A stretch of DNA of 36,237 bases from Bacteroidota bacterium (GTDB taxonomy: Bacteria > Bacteroidota > Bacteroidia > Chitinophagales > Chitinophagaceae), in NCBI GenBank assembly GCA_947476145.1, contig CANJPH010000021.1, positions 1-36,237 of the forward strand. Direction: 5' to 3'. A program made the position numbers and the translations under genes. Of this stretch, positions 9,324 through 18,115 are shown piece after piece. Under the pieces are notes generated by a model. That model searched no databases, was not told the origin of the DNA, and was given only the letters and a program-made list of their open reading frames with translations. The stretch's first letter is position 1, and the number at the start of each line of letters is the position of its first letter.

Positions 9324-9389
9324 ATGATTATTGTCATTTAATTGATTGACCCTACTCATATAGCCATTTATTAAAAAAGGGCAATTTTG
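9324..9389 (+). promoter_or_regulatory. ccoI promoter with tandem CRP/FNR-like boxes
   Basis: Two TGA-N6-TCA dyads are visible: TGATTATTGTCA (9325-9336, within the symmetric ATGATTATTGTCAT) and TGACCCTACTCA (9347-9358), 22 bp apart centre to centre. A -7-like CAATTTTG (consensus TAnnTTTG, one mismatch) lies at 9382-9389. The second box is centred 29.5 bp before this element, close to -41 from the predicted start, and no TTTG is seen at -33. This fits an activator-dependent promoter. A GTG at 9389 in frame with ccoI would begin inside the -7 element, which supports the ATG at 9401 as the start. Confidence 0.55.
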
Positions 9390-9400
9390 TGCTAATTCAT

Positions 9401-11794
9401 ATGCAACAAAATTGTTATCACTGCGGAACAAGCTGCGACAATTCCATTCAAGTAGAAGATAAATTCTTTTGCTGTGCCGGATGTAAGATGGTATTTCAGT
9501 TATTGGATGACAATGGGATGTGCAATTATTATGATTTGTCTGAAATGCCAGGTATGAGCTCAAAAGGCATTTTTACTTCCGAAAAATACAATTATTTAGA
9601 CAGTATAGCCGTACAGGAGCAACTCATACAATTTAAATTAGCCGATCAAGCACATGTCGTTTTTTACCTTCCTCAAATTCACTGTGTAAGTTGTGTTTGG
9701 TTGTTGGAAAATTTACACAAAATAAATCCAGGTATTATACACGCTCAAACACATTTTGAAAGAAAGGAAATAAAGATAGTGTATAACCCCTCTAAAATTT
9801 CCTTAAAAGAATTGGTGCAGTTGTTGGCTTTTGTTGGCTATGAACCCATGATACATTTGTGGGGTAATGACTGGTTAAAGAAAAAGAAGGTCAATAAAAA
9901 ACAGTTGTTTAAAATTGGCGTTGCTGGTTTTTGTTTTAGCAATATAATGATGTTGAGCTTCCCAGATTATTTATCGACCAGTGTGGGGGACCTGGGAAGC
10001 CTCAGGCCATTTTTTGTGTATTTAAATTTGTTATTATCCATTCCTGTTTTGTTATTTAGTGCGAGTGGCTTTTTTATTTCGGCATATACTGGTTTAAGAC
10101 AAAAGTGGTTGAATATTGATGCACCTATTGCATTGGCTATCCTAGTAACTTTTGGGCGCAGTGTATATGAAATTTTTACCCATACGGGTAGTGGTTATTT
10201 GGATAGTATGAGTGGGATTGTTTTTTTTATGTTGGTAGGAAGATGGTTTCAGGATAAATCATACGATTCTTTTTCCTTTGACCGTGATTATACTTCTTTT
10301 TTTCCATTAGGGGTAACGGTATTAAAGGAGGGTAAAGAAATCAATAAACCCTTATCTGAAATTGAAAAGGGGGCCATTCTTTTAATTCGCAACAATGAGA
10401 TGATTACTGCGGATGCGATTTTATTAACAGATGGCGCTTTAATTGATTATAGTTTTGTGACAGGGGAAAATGCACCTATTGAAGTAGTAAAAGGTGCCAA
10501 GGTATTTGCGGGCGGTATACAAAAGGGGCCTGCTATAGAAGTGGAAGTACTTAAGCCCGTTGGCCAAAGTTACATTACTGAACTTTGGAATAGCCCATTA
10601 TTAAATGCTGAAAAAAATGTTGACAAATCATTTGTACATCCTTGGAGTCAATACTTTACTTATGTACTATTTAGCATTGCCATTGGGAGCGGCTTGTATT
10701 GGTGGTGGGTGAATCCTAGTAATATTATGACAGCGATTACATCTGTCTTGATCGTTGCTTGCCCTTGTTCATTGTTGCTAACCGTTACTTTTACATATGG
10801 GAATGTATTAAGACATTTGGGTAAGTATAAAATGTATTGTAAAAATAGTTCGGTCTTAGAGGCGATCGAGAAAATAGATACCATTGTATTTGATAAAACA
10901 GGGACATTGACCAATCATGAGGATACGCATTTAGTTTACGAAGGCAACTTATTACCTAAACTTATTGCCAGTATTATTTATTCTGTGACTCGGGCGTCTT
11001 TACATCCATTGAGTCAATTAATCACCAATTATTATAGTACTCAAGGGTTGGATATGATTAAAGTGGAAAACATACAAAATATTACAGGAAAGGGAACGCT
11101 TGCCAATTGTGAAGGAAAGTCTATTGTAATAGGGTCGGCTAGTTTATTAATGGACCATGGAATAAAAGTGATAGATCCTAGTGCTGGTGTTTTCATAGCC
11201 ATTGATAAAGTTTATATGGGTATGTTTAAGATAAACCATGTATACAGAACTGGAATTCACGAAATGATAAAGCGTTTAAAAATAAATGGATACCAAATTC
11301 ATTTATTAAGCGGGGATCATCCCACTGAAAAAAATAATTTAGTTCACATTATGGGTGCAGATACGCCCATGTTATTTGAACAAAACCCCAATGACAAGCT
11401 TCATTATATTCAATATTTACAATCCAAAGGGCATAAAGTAATGATGGTAGGAGACGGACTCAACGATGCGGGTGCTTTAAAAAAATGCGATGTGGGGATT
11501 GCGGTAACCGATCAAACGCACCTTTTTACCCCCGCCAGTGATGCTATTTTAGAAGGGGGGATGATACCATCCTTGGATCATCTTTTGAAATATGCCAAAA
11601 AAGGAAAGACCATTATTATCATTCTATTTATCCTATCTATCCTCTATAATTTAGTGGGCATGTATTTTGCCACTAGGGCACAATTGTCTCCAATGGTTGC
11701 TGCCATTCTAATGCCCATTAGCTCTATCAGCATTGTTTCTTTATCTGCCTTGCTTAGTTATATTTTTTCCAATCGAGTAGGGCTAAAAAACTGA
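9401..11794 (+). CDS. ccoI: Copper-exporting P1B-type ATPase for cbb3 assembly
   Basis: This is an integral-membrane ATPase that moves copper for the CuB centre of cbb3 oxidase (CcoI/FixI role). The 797-residue protein begins with a Cys-rich metal domain (YHCGTSC, FCCAGC), then an HMA-like domain with HCVSCVW. Membrane segments follow, with the CPC motif at Cys454/Cys456 (ACPCSLLLT). Cytosolic motifs are TGEN (actuator; TGES is more usual), FDKTGTLTN with phosphorylated Asp498, HPLS, and GDGLNDAG. The ATG at 9401 is chosen over a GTG at 9389. It is the first gene of the cbb3 cluster; its TGA stop also forms the first half-site of the next promoter's upstream box. Confidence 0.92.
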   Translation: MQQNCYHCGTSCDNSIQVEDKFFCCAGCKMVFQLLDDNGMCNYYDLSEMPGMSSKGIFTSEKYNYLDSIAVQEQLIQFKLADQAHVVFYLPQIHCVSCVWLLENLHKINPGIIHAQTHFERKEIKIVYNPSKISLKELVQLLAFVGYEPMIHLWGNDWLKKKKVNKKQLFKIGVAGFCFSNIMMLSFPDYLSTSVGDLGSLRPFFVYLNLLLSIPVLLFSASGFFISAYTGLRQKWLNIDAPIALAILVTFGRSVYEIFTHTGSGYLDSMSGIVFFMLVGRWFQDKSYDSFSFDRDYTSFFPLGVTVLKEGKEINKPLSEIEKGAILLIRNNEMITADAILLTDGALIDYSFVTGENAPIEVVKGAKVFAGGIQKGPAIEVEVLKPVGQSYITELWNSPLLNAEKNVDKSFVHPWSQYFTYVLFSIAIGSGLYWWWVNPSNIMTAITSVLIVACPCSLLLTVTFTYGNVLRHLGKYKMYCKNSSVLEAIEKIDTIVFDKTGTLTNHEDTHLVYEGNLLPKLIASIIYSVTRASLHPLSQLITNYYSTQGLDMIKVENIQNITGKGTLANCEGKSIVIGSASLLMDHGIKVIDPSAGVFIAIDKVYMGMFKINHVYRTGIHEMIKRLKINGYQIHLLSGDHPTEKNNLVHIMGADTPMLFEQNPNDKLHYIQYLQSKGHKVMMVGDGLNDAGALKKCDVGIAVTDQTHLFTPASDAILEGGMIPSLDHLLKYAKKGKTIIIILFILSILYNLVGMYFATRAQLSPMVAAILMPISSISIVSLSALLSYIFSNRVGLKN

Positions 11795-11855
11795 CGAATA
11801 TCATATTTAGATTGACGAATGTCACAAACTAGAATTTTGTGTCCTTCTATATTTG
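11792..11855 (+). promoter_or_regulatory. ccoS-ccoNOQP promoter with tandem CRP/FNR-like boxes
   Basis: TGACGAATATCA (11792-11803) and TGACGAATGTCA (11813-11824) are near-identical dyads of TGA-N6-TCA form, centred 21 bp (two helical turns) apart. The second, in context TTGACGAATGTCAC, resembles an FNR/DNR-type box. A perfect -7 element TATATTTG lies at 11848-11855; its start is 29.5 bp from the centre of the second box. No TTTG sits at the -33 position. Predicted activator positions are about -41 and -62. The predicted leader before the ccoS ATG (11872) is only about a dozen bases. Confidence 0.65.
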
Positions 11856-11871
11856 TTGGAAATACTTCCCT

Positions 11872-12033
11872 ATGAGTGTCTTCATAATTTTAATCATTAT
11901 TAGTGTGCTTGTTGCTGGCGGATTCCTCATTGCATTTTTGTGGTCTGTGCAAACCGGGCAAATGGATGATGACTATACCCCCTCGGTACGAATGTTATTT
12001 GACGACGAGTTAAAAAAATCTATTAAAAAATAA
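11872..12033 (+). CDS. ccoS: cbb3 oxidase maturation protein CcoS
   Basis: The ATG at 11872 gives a 53-residue protein; a longer frame from GTG at 11839 would start upstream of the predicted promoter and is rejected. It has one N-terminal membrane helix (SVFIILIIISVLVAGGFLIA) and the CcoS pattern FLWSVQTGQMDDDYTPSVRMLFD. CcoS is needed to insert heme b and copper into CcoN in studied bacteria. It lies 25 bp before ccoNO, and tandem activator boxes lie just upstream. Confidence 0.9.
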   Translation: MSVFIILIIISVLVAGGFLIAFLWSVQTGQMDDDYTPSVRMLFDDELKKSIKK

Positions 12034-12058
12034 AAACACATCTCTAACCACTTAAATA

Positions 12059-14182
12059 ATGCATATGCAATTAGAAAGTTTTCAGTATGATAATAAGACG
12101 GTAAGGAATTTCGCCATTGCCACGATGATTTGGGGTGTGGTAGGAATGCTTGTTGGATTAATCATTGCACTGCAATTGGTTTTTCCAGCTGAACTAAACC
12201 TTCAGCCATATTTCAATTTTGGTCGGCTTAGACCCTTGCATACCAATGCAGTTATTTTTGCCTTTGTGGGCAATGGAATTTTTATGGGGGTGTATTATTC
12301 CTTGCAACGCTTATTAAAAGCCCGAATGTTTAACGACACTTTAAGTAAAATACATTTTTGGGGTTGGCAATTAATTATAGTAGCAGCTGCCATTACTTTA
12401 CCATTAGGGATGACAACGGGTAAAGAATATGCCGAATTAGAATGGCCCATTGATATTGCCATTACTTTAATTTGGGTTGTTTTTGGTTTCAATATGTTTG
12501 CTACGATTATAAAGAGAAGAGAGCGACATTTATATGTAGCCGTATGGTTTTACATTGCCACATTTGTAACAGTAGCAGTATTACACTTAGTAAACTCTTT
12601 TGAATTACCCATTTCCTTATTTAAAAGTTATAGTTGGTATGCTGGAGTGCAAGATGCTTTAGTGCAGTGGTGGTATGGACACAATGCAGTTGCATTTTTC
12701 TTAACTACACCTTATTTAGGTTTAATGTATTACTTTTTGCCAAAGGCGGCGAACCGTCCGGTGTTCTCCTATAGATTATCAATCATCCACTTTTGGGCAT
12801 TAATATTCTTGTACATATGGGCAGGTCCGCATCACTTATTATATACGGCATTGCCTAATTGGGCGCAAAATATTGGTGTCGTTTTTAGCTTTATGTTAAT
12901 TTTTCCAAGCTGGGGTGGAATGATTAATGGTTTATTAACCTTAAGGGGTGCATGGGATAAAGTAAGAGAGGACGTGATTTTAAAATTTATGGTGGTGGCA
13001 GTTACCGCATACGGTATGTCTACGTTTGAAGGACCTTTGTTGTCTTTAAAAAGTATTAATGCAGTGGCACACTTTACCGACTGGATAATTGCACACGTTC
13101 ATGTTGGCGGCTTAGGTTGGAATGGAATGTTAACCTTTGGTATTTTGTATTGGTTAATTCCAAGAATGTATAAAACCGAATTGTATTCAAAAAAATTAGC
13201 GAATGTCCATTTTTGGTTAGCGACTTTAGGTATTTTATTTTATGCCATCCCTATGTATTGGGCAGGATGGCAACAAGCAAGTATGTGGAAGCAATTCACT
13301 GAAAGCGGACAATTAAAATATCAATTTTTAGAGACCGTCACTTATATGGCTCCATTTTATGCATTGAGAGCATTAGGCGGGCTACTTTATTTAACTGGAG
13401 CAATTGTTGCGGTGGTCAATATTTTTAAAACCATTGGCAAGGGCACATTGATTGCCAATGAAGATGCAGAAGCGCCTGCTTTAGAAAAAACGTATACAAA
13501 ACATGCAGGAGAACATTGGCATCGTTGGATTGAAAGAAAGCCAACCCCGCTATTGATATTGTCATTGATTGTAATCTTAATAGGAGGTTTGGTGGAAATG
13601 ATACCCACCTTCTTAGTTAAATCAAATATCCCAACCATTGTAAGTGTAAAACCATACACTCCATTAGAACTTCAAGGGCGTGATATATATGTAAGGGAAG
13701 GCTGCTATAACTGTCATTCACAAATGATTAGACCATTTCGAAGTGAAACTGAACGATATGGTGAGTATAGTAAGGCCGGTGAATTTGTTTATGACCATCC
13801 ATTTCAATGGGGTAGTAAAAGAACCGGACCAGATTTGGCAAGAGAGGGATCGGGCAATTTGAAAAAATCAAATACTTGGCAGTACAATCACTTAGAAGAG
13901 CCAAGTGCAATCTCTACAGGATCTGTTATGCCTTCTTATGCTTTCTTAATTGAACACAATTTAGATACGACCAATACGGCTGCAAAAATTAATGCGATGC
14001 GCACATTAGGCGTTCCTTATGATGCCGACTTTGCTCCAAAAGCAAATGCAGCTTTAATGTTACAAGCAAAAGAAATTGCTGCTAGTTTAAAGAAAGATGG
14101 TATTGAAGTGCCAGCGAATAAAGAAATTATAGCCATGATTGCTTACTTGCAAAGATTAGGAACGGATATCAATAAAAAATAA
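12059..14182 (+). CDS. ccoNO: cbb3 cytochrome c oxidase, fused subunits I and II
   Basis: The 707-residue protein is CcoN (about 1-480) joined to CcoO (about 500-707). CcoN is the 12-helix catalytic subunit: His61 (RPLHTNAV) is a likely low-spin heme b ligand, His208 (WWYGHNAV) and His258/His259 (GPHHLLY) the CuB ligands, and His346/His348 (AHVHVGG) the heme ligands. CcoO has a membrane anchor near 500 and a mono-heme site at Cys549/Cys552/His553 (EGCYNCHSQ), followed by a normal CcoO fold (GPDLARE, SVMPSYAFL). The enzyme reduces O2 to water with high affinity and pumps protons. The N/O fusion is known in Bacteroidota. A second ATG six bases in is equally possible as start. Confidence 0.96.
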   Translation: MHMQLESFQYDNKTVRNFAIATMIWGVVGMLVGLIIALQLVFPAELNLQPYFNFGRLRPLHTNAVIFAFVGNGIFMGVYYSLQRLLKARMFNDTLSKIHFWGWQLIIVAAAITLPLGMTTGKEYAELEWPIDIAITLIWVVFGFNMFATIIKRRERHLYVAVWFYIATFVTVAVLHLVNSFELPISLFKSYSWYAGVQDALVQWWYGHNAVAFFLTTPYLGLMYYFLPKAANRPVFSYRLSIIHFWALIFLYIWAGPHHLLYTALPNWAQNIGVVFSFMLIFPSWGGMINGLLTLRGAWDKVREDVILKFMVVAVTAYGMSTFEGPLLSLKSINAVAHFTDWIIAHVHVGGLGWNGMLTFGILYWLIPRMYKTELYSKKLANVHFWLATLGILFYAIPMYWAGWQQASMWKQFTESGQLKYQFLETVTYMAPFYALRALGGLLYLTGAIVAVVNIFKTIGKGTLIANEDAEAPALEKTYTKHAGEHWHRWIERKPTPLLILSLIVILIGGLVEMIPTFLVKSNIPTIVSVKPYTPLELQGRDIYVREGCYNCHSQMIRPFRSETERYGEYSKAGEFVYDHPFQWGSKRTGPDLAREGSGNLKKSNTWQYNHLEEPSAISTGSVMPSYAFLIEHNLDTTNTAAKINAMRTLGVPYDADFAPKANAALMLQAKEIAASLKKDGIEVPANKEIIAMIAYLQRLGTDINKK

Positions 14183-14193
14183 ATTTTACGACC

Positions 14194-14361
14194 ATGTTTA
14201 GTTTTATAAAAAAATATACAGAAACAATGCAGGATATAAATTTCTATCCTATTTTTTCTTTGCTGGTATTTGTTGCCTTCTTTATTGGCGTATTATGGTA
14301 TGTAAAAGTGATGGATAAAAAAGAGGTTGATAAAATAAAAAATCTACCACTCGAACAATAA
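14194..14361 (+). CDS. ccoQ: cbb3 oxidase small subunit CcoQ
   Basis: This 55-residue frame lies 11 bp after ccoNO and 23 bp before ccoP, the normal ccoQ place. It starts MFSFIKKYTETMQDINFYP, has one membrane helix (about 19-38, FSLLVFVAFFIGVLWYV) and a short charged tail (KVMDKKEVDKIKNLPLEQ). CcoQ stabilises the oxidase complex in other bacteria. The call rests on position, length and one-helix topology more than on strict motif match. Confidence 0.8.
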   Translation: MFSFIKKYTETMQDINFYPIFSLLVFVAFFIGVLWYVKVMDKKEVDKIKNLPLEQ

Positions 14362-14384
14362 TATAAATCTTTTAAATAGACACT

Positions 14385-15512
14385 ATGTTTACATATAAAA
14401 ATACAATATTGACGGCAGGCGCATTAATGATTGCTATGGCTGGATTTGCGCAAGGTACGGCCCCCGCTAAAGTAATGGCAGGAACTCCTTCCGCAGCGCC
14501 AAATAATTACTTGGAGGTATTAATGCTTGTGATTGCAGGCTTATTAGTAGTGGTAATCTGGGTGCTATCCAATGTCCTTTTCATGATTGCCAAAAAAGCG
14601 GTCGAAGTAGCTAAAGCAGACAAAAAAGTAATGATGATTGGGTTTATCGTAATGGGATCGCTCTTTGCAAATGCTGCAAGTGCGCAATCTGCAGTGGTGG
14701 ATACGACAGTCAAAACTCCATCCGTAAATTATTACGGAGGCTTGTCTTCATATACTTTTTGGACACTTTCCACAGTCCTTACATTGGAATTATTTATTGT
14801 GTTCCTGTTGGTATTATTTATTAAAGGGCTATGGAAGGCTATACATCCTGCAGCAGTTTTAGTAGTAGAAGGTAATCATAGGAGACAATTATGGATTGTT
14901 CGCACTTGGAATACCCTAGATAAGAAATTTTTTACAAGGGCAGTGCCATTGGAAAGAGAAGCGGATATGTTATTGGATCATGATTATGACGGCATTAAAG
15001 AACTAGACAATGCCTTGCCTCCATGGTGGAAATATGGTTTTTATATTACCATTTTTATTGCGGTTTTATATTTGCTTAAATATGAAATTTGGCACAATGG
15101 GCCTAACCCGACAGAGGAATACAATACAGAAATGACAACTGCTAAGCAACAAGTTGATACTTACTTAGCATCCATGAAAAATAATGTAGACGAAAAGTCG
15201 GTAACGATGTCCGATGCAGCTGGAATCAATGCTGGGCAGGTTACATTTTCCAAAACCTGCGTTCCCTGTCATGGCATGAAAGCGGAGGGAGGTGTTGGAC
15301 CAAATTTAACCGATGACTACTGGCTACATGGTGGAAGTATTGCCGATATGTTTAAAACCATTAAGTATGGATACCCAGATAAGGGCATGCAATCATGGCA
15401 GTCGACATACTCGCCAATTCAAATACAAGAATTAGCAAGCTATATTAAAACCTTAAAAGGGACCAATCCTCCAAATGGAAAGGCACCACAAGGCGATTTG
15501 GTTAAAGAGTAA
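14385..15512 (+). CDS. ccoP: cbb3 oxidase cytochrome c subunit CcoP (single heme c)
   Basis: CcoP passes electrons to CcoO and CcoN. The 375-residue protein has several N-terminal hydrophobic segments: a signal-like first stretch ending GFAQ, a helix near 45-65, a second signal-like stretch near 85-102 ending ASAQ, then the usual CcoP helices (about 120-148 and 215-235, LPPWWKYGFYITIFIAVLYL). Only one heme site is present, Cys292/Cys295/His296 (TCVPCHG), with Met335 (KGMQSW) as probable sixth ligand; proteobacterial CcoP usually has two. The N-terminal 110 residues are longer than the classic subunit. It lies within the cco operon. Confidence 0.92.
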   Translation: MFTYKNTILTAGALMIAMAGFAQGTAPAKVMAGTPSAAPNNYLEVLMLVIAGLLVVVIWVLSNVLFMIAKKAVEVAKADKKVMMIGFIVMGSLFANAASAQSAVVDTTVKTPSVNYYGGLSSYTFWTLSTVLTLELFIVFLLVLFIKGLWKAIHPAAVLVVEGNHRRQLWIVRTWNTLDKKFFTRAVPLEREADMLLDHDYDGIKELDNALPPWWKYGFYITIFIAVLYLLKYEIWHNGPNPTEEYNTEMTTAKQQVDTYLASMKNNVDEKSVTMSDAAGINAGQVTFSKTCVPCHGMKAEGGVGPNLTDDYWLHGGSIADMFKTIKYGYPDKGMQSWQSTYSPIQIQELASYIKTLKGTNPPNGKAPQGDLVKE

Positions 15513-15530
15513 GTAATAAAAATTTATGAA

Positions 15531-16952
15531 ATGAGTGTTCAGGATTCAGAAACCTTGGCGAATTATAAGAGGGAGATGTTAGATCAATCCTTTAGAGATT
15601 CAGTGTCTACTATAAGCAAGGAGGGTAATCGAAATTATATACATCCACAAAAACCAAAGGGTAAATTATATAATCTAAGGTCCTACTTTAGTTATGGGTA
15701 TCTTATTTTATTTTTTACATTACCATTTTTAAAAATTAGCGGGGAGCCGGTATTTTTAATGAATGTGCTGGAACGAAAGTTTATTTTTTTTGGTAAAATA
15801 TTTTGGCCACAGGATTTTTTCATTTTCGCTATTGGACTACTTACTTTCTTAGTTTTTGTAATTTTATTTACAGTCGCCTTTGGGCGGTTATGGTGTGGTT
15901 GGGCTTGCCCACAGACCATATTTATGGAAATGGTGTTTCGAAAAATCGAATTTTTCATAGAAGGGGACATTGCACAACAAAAAAAATTGAAAGCGATGTC
16001 TTGGAATGGCGAAAAGATCCTTAAAAAGGGAGGGAAGCTCATTGTTTTTTTTATGCTCTCTTTTTTGATTGCCAATTTCTTTTTAGGATATATTATTGGG
16101 ATTGACGAAGTAGGCAAGTTGGTGGAAGAGGGGATATTTATAAATTTTGGAACCTTTAGTGCGTTGGTTGTATTTACGCTCGTATTCTTTTTTATATATA
16201 GCTGGTTCAGAGAGCAAGCATGTATCATTGTTTGTCCTTATGGTCGTTTACAAGGAGTGTTGTTGGATAAGAATTCAATTTTGGTGGCTTATGATTATGT
16301 GCGTGGAGAACCAAGAGGCAAGGTAACTGAGCAAGGCAATGGAGATTGTGTGAATTGTCATGCTTGTGTTAGAGTTTGTCCTACTGGTATTGATATCCGA
16401 AACGGCACTCAATTAGAGTGTGTGAACTGTACTGCTTGCATTGATGCTTGTAATGAAATTATGGATCATATCGGTAAGCCGCAAGGGTTAATTAGATATG
16501 CGTCTGAGCATAATATTGCTAAAAAAGAAAAAACTACCTACACCTGGCGTTTAAAATTGTACACCATTGTATTAACTGCCTTAATTTCTTTCTTGGCGAT
16601 ATTGCTTATTACTAGGGCAGATGTTTCGGCACGTATTATTAAAACTCCTGGTCAAACGTATCAAATAAAAGAGGGGGATAAAATTAGTAACCTCTATAAT
16701 ATTAAGTTAGCGAATAAAACAAGAAGGTTAATTCATGTAGATTTAAAATTGGAAGAAATGGAAGGGGAGATAACAATGATTAATACCATTGATGTTCCTA
16801 AGGAGTCCTATTTTCAGACCAGTTTTTTTGTAATATTTAAAAAAGAGCAACTACATCATAGAAAAACTAAAATAAAAGTAGGAATTTATGAAAACGGCAA
16901 ACGCATTCAAACTGCAACAGCTAGTTTCTTAGGACCTGTCATTCAAAAATAG
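15531..16952 (+). CDS. ccoG: cbb3 oxidase accessory ferredoxin-like protein CcoG
   Basis: CcoG/FixG is a membrane protein with two ferredoxin clusters; in Rhodobacter it is reported to reduce Cu(II) during oxidase assembly. The 473-residue protein has N-terminal helices (SYGYLILFFTLPFLKI and following), the conserved GRLWCGWACPQTIFMEMVFR, CIIVCPYGRLQG, and two 4Fe-4S motifs, CVNCHACVRVCPTG and CVNCTACIDAC. A late membrane helix precedes a C-terminal periplasmic immunoglobulin-like domain (about 375-473). ATG at 15531 is used; an ATG five bases earlier meets a stop after two codons. ccoH starts 3 bp after the stop. Confidence 0.95.
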   Translation: MSVQDSETLANYKREMLDQSFRDSVSTISKEGNRNYIHPQKPKGKLYNLRSYFSYGYLILFFTLPFLKISGEPVFLMNVLERKFIFFGKIFWPQDFFIFAIGLLTFLVFVILFTVAFGRLWCGWACPQTIFMEMVFRKIEFFIEGDIAQQKKLKAMSWNGEKILKKGGKLIVFFMLSFLIANFFLGYIIGIDEVGKLVEEGIFINFGTFSALVVFTLVFFFIYSWFREQACIIVCPYGRLQGVLLDKNSILVAYDYVRGEPRGKVTEQGNGDCVNCHACVRVCPTGIDIRNGTQLECVNCTACIDACNEIMDHIGKPQGLIRYASEHNIAKKEKTTYTWRLKLYTIVLTALISFLAILLITRADVSARIIKTPGQTYQIKEGDKISNLYNIKLANKTRRLIHVDLKLEEMEGEITMINTIDVPKESYFQTSFFVIFKKEQLHHRKTKIKVGIYENGKRIQTATASFLGPVIQK

Positions 16953-16955
16953 CAT

Positions 16956-17393
16956 ATGAAATTTAATTGGGGGTATAAAATACTTATTGTTTACGGCTTA
17001 TTTGTGGTGGGAATGATGTTCCTCGTATATATGTCTACTCAGCAAAAATTTGAGTTGGTACAAAAAGATTATTATGCTGACGAACTTAAATATCAGAATG
17101 TAATTGATGCTTCTCAAAAAGCAAAGGATTTAGGCGGGGAATTGGTAACGGTTATAAAAGGCGGGTATTTAATTGTGACATTGCCTAATGGGTTTAAAAA
17201 TGCGTCTGTGAAGGGTAAGGCACATTTATATTATGCTGCGGATGAAAAACGTGACATTTCAAAGTCCTTTACTACAGATAATGGAGTGCTTAATATGGAG
17301 TTATTCAGGACCATGAATGGTGCGTATACGTTAAAGTTGAATGTGGAAATGAATAGCGAATTATATTATTATGAACAAAAAGTAATTTTTTAA
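16956..17393 (+). CDS. ccoH: cbb3 oxidase assembly protein CcoH (FixH)
   Basis: This 145-residue protein has one N-terminal membrane helix (about 7-27, ILIVYGLFVVGMMFLVYM) and the FixH-type pattern LVQKDYYADELKYQNVIDA just after it, then a periplasmic beta domain. CcoH interacts with CcoN and is required for stable oxidase in Rhodobacter. Very tight spacing on both sides (3 bp from ccoG, 2 bp to the next gene) indicates co-translation. Confidence 0.9.
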   Translation: MKFNWGYKILIVYGLFVVGMMFLVYMSTQQKFELVQKDYYADELKYQNVIDASQKAKDLGGELVTVIKGGYLIVTLPNGFKNASVKGKAHLYYAADEKRDISKSFTTDNGVLNMELFRTMNGAYTLKLNVEMNSELYYYEQKVIF

Positions 17394-17395
17394 CA

Positions 17396-18109
17396 ATGCA
17401 TTTGTCTACTGTTTTTGAGATTGGATTTTTCATGGGTCTACTAGGAAGTGTCCATTGCATAGGTATGTGTGGGCCTCTTGTTATGGCGCTTCCTATTTCC
17501 CATAGAAGTAATTTTCAAAAAATAGTTACGTTGTTTTTATATCATGCCGGTAAAATAATGAGTTATGCCATATTAGGTTTACTGTTTGGTTTATTTGGGA
17601 GTCAGTTACCTGTATTTGGGGTGCAACGTAATATTTCAGTTATAATTGGTATTACTATGTTGTTATATGGTATTTATGTATTTGTTTTAAAACCCAAATA
17701 TTTACAACTTGGGTCTTTCAACACTGTTTATAATTTTATTGTTAAGTGTTTAAGTAAGCTGTTTAAAAGCAAGTATATGGTTTCATTTTTTTTCATTGGT
17801 ATGTTAAATGGGTTATTGCCTTGTGGGATGGTCTACCTAGCGTTAAGTTCGGCAATGGCAACACAAAATTTGTTACAGGGTGGTTTGTTAATGGTGTTTT
17901 TTGGAATGGGTACGGTGCCAGCATTAATGATGGTAGCGATAGGAGGACAGTTTATGGGTTTTACGTTTAGAAGAAAAATACAGACATTGTTACCCGTTTT
18001 CATTTTTAGCATGGGCGTATTATTAATATTAAGGGGACTTAATTTGGGTATTCCATTTATTAGTCCGGTTGCTGGAATTGGAGCCGAGGTAATATCATGT
18101 CATAACTAA
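17396..18109 (+). CDS. SafE/TauE-like, DsbD_2-type membrane protein of the cbb3 locus
   Basis: The 237-residue protein is nearly all membrane helices (about six). The N-terminus has GSVHCIGMCGPLVMALP, with a Cys-x3-Cys pair in the first helix, and later LNGLLPCGMVYLALS, a Pro-Cys-Gly helix break. These are marks of the UreH/DsbD_2-like family usually annotated as sulfite exporter TauE/SafE. Members next to cco genes are widespread; a role in copper or thiol handling during oxidase assembly is plausible from the Cys pair and location, but the substrate is not shown by the sequence. It follows ccoH by 2 bp. Confidence 0.8.
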   Translation: MHLSTVFEIGFFMGLLGSVHCIGMCGPLVMALPISHRSNFQKIVTLFLYHAGKIMSYAILGLLFGLFGSQLPVFGVQRNISVIIGITMLLYGIYVFVLKPKYLQLGSFNTVYNFIVKCLSKLFKSKYMVSFFFIGMLNGLLPCGMVYLALSSAMATQNLLQGGLLMVFFGMGTVPALMMVAIGGQFMGFTFRRKIQTLLPVFIFSMGVLLILRGLNLGIPFISPVAGIGAEVISCHN

Positions 18110-18115
18110 TATAGT

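Noticed and set aside
9389..9400. GTG start for ccoI at 9389
   Set aside because: It would lie in the predicted -7 element, and the ATG at 9401 begins directly before the Cys-rich metal domain.
15692..16228. A 178-codon minus-strand frame opposite ccoG
   Set aside because: ccoG has full motifs on the other strand; the antisense frame is compositional shadow.
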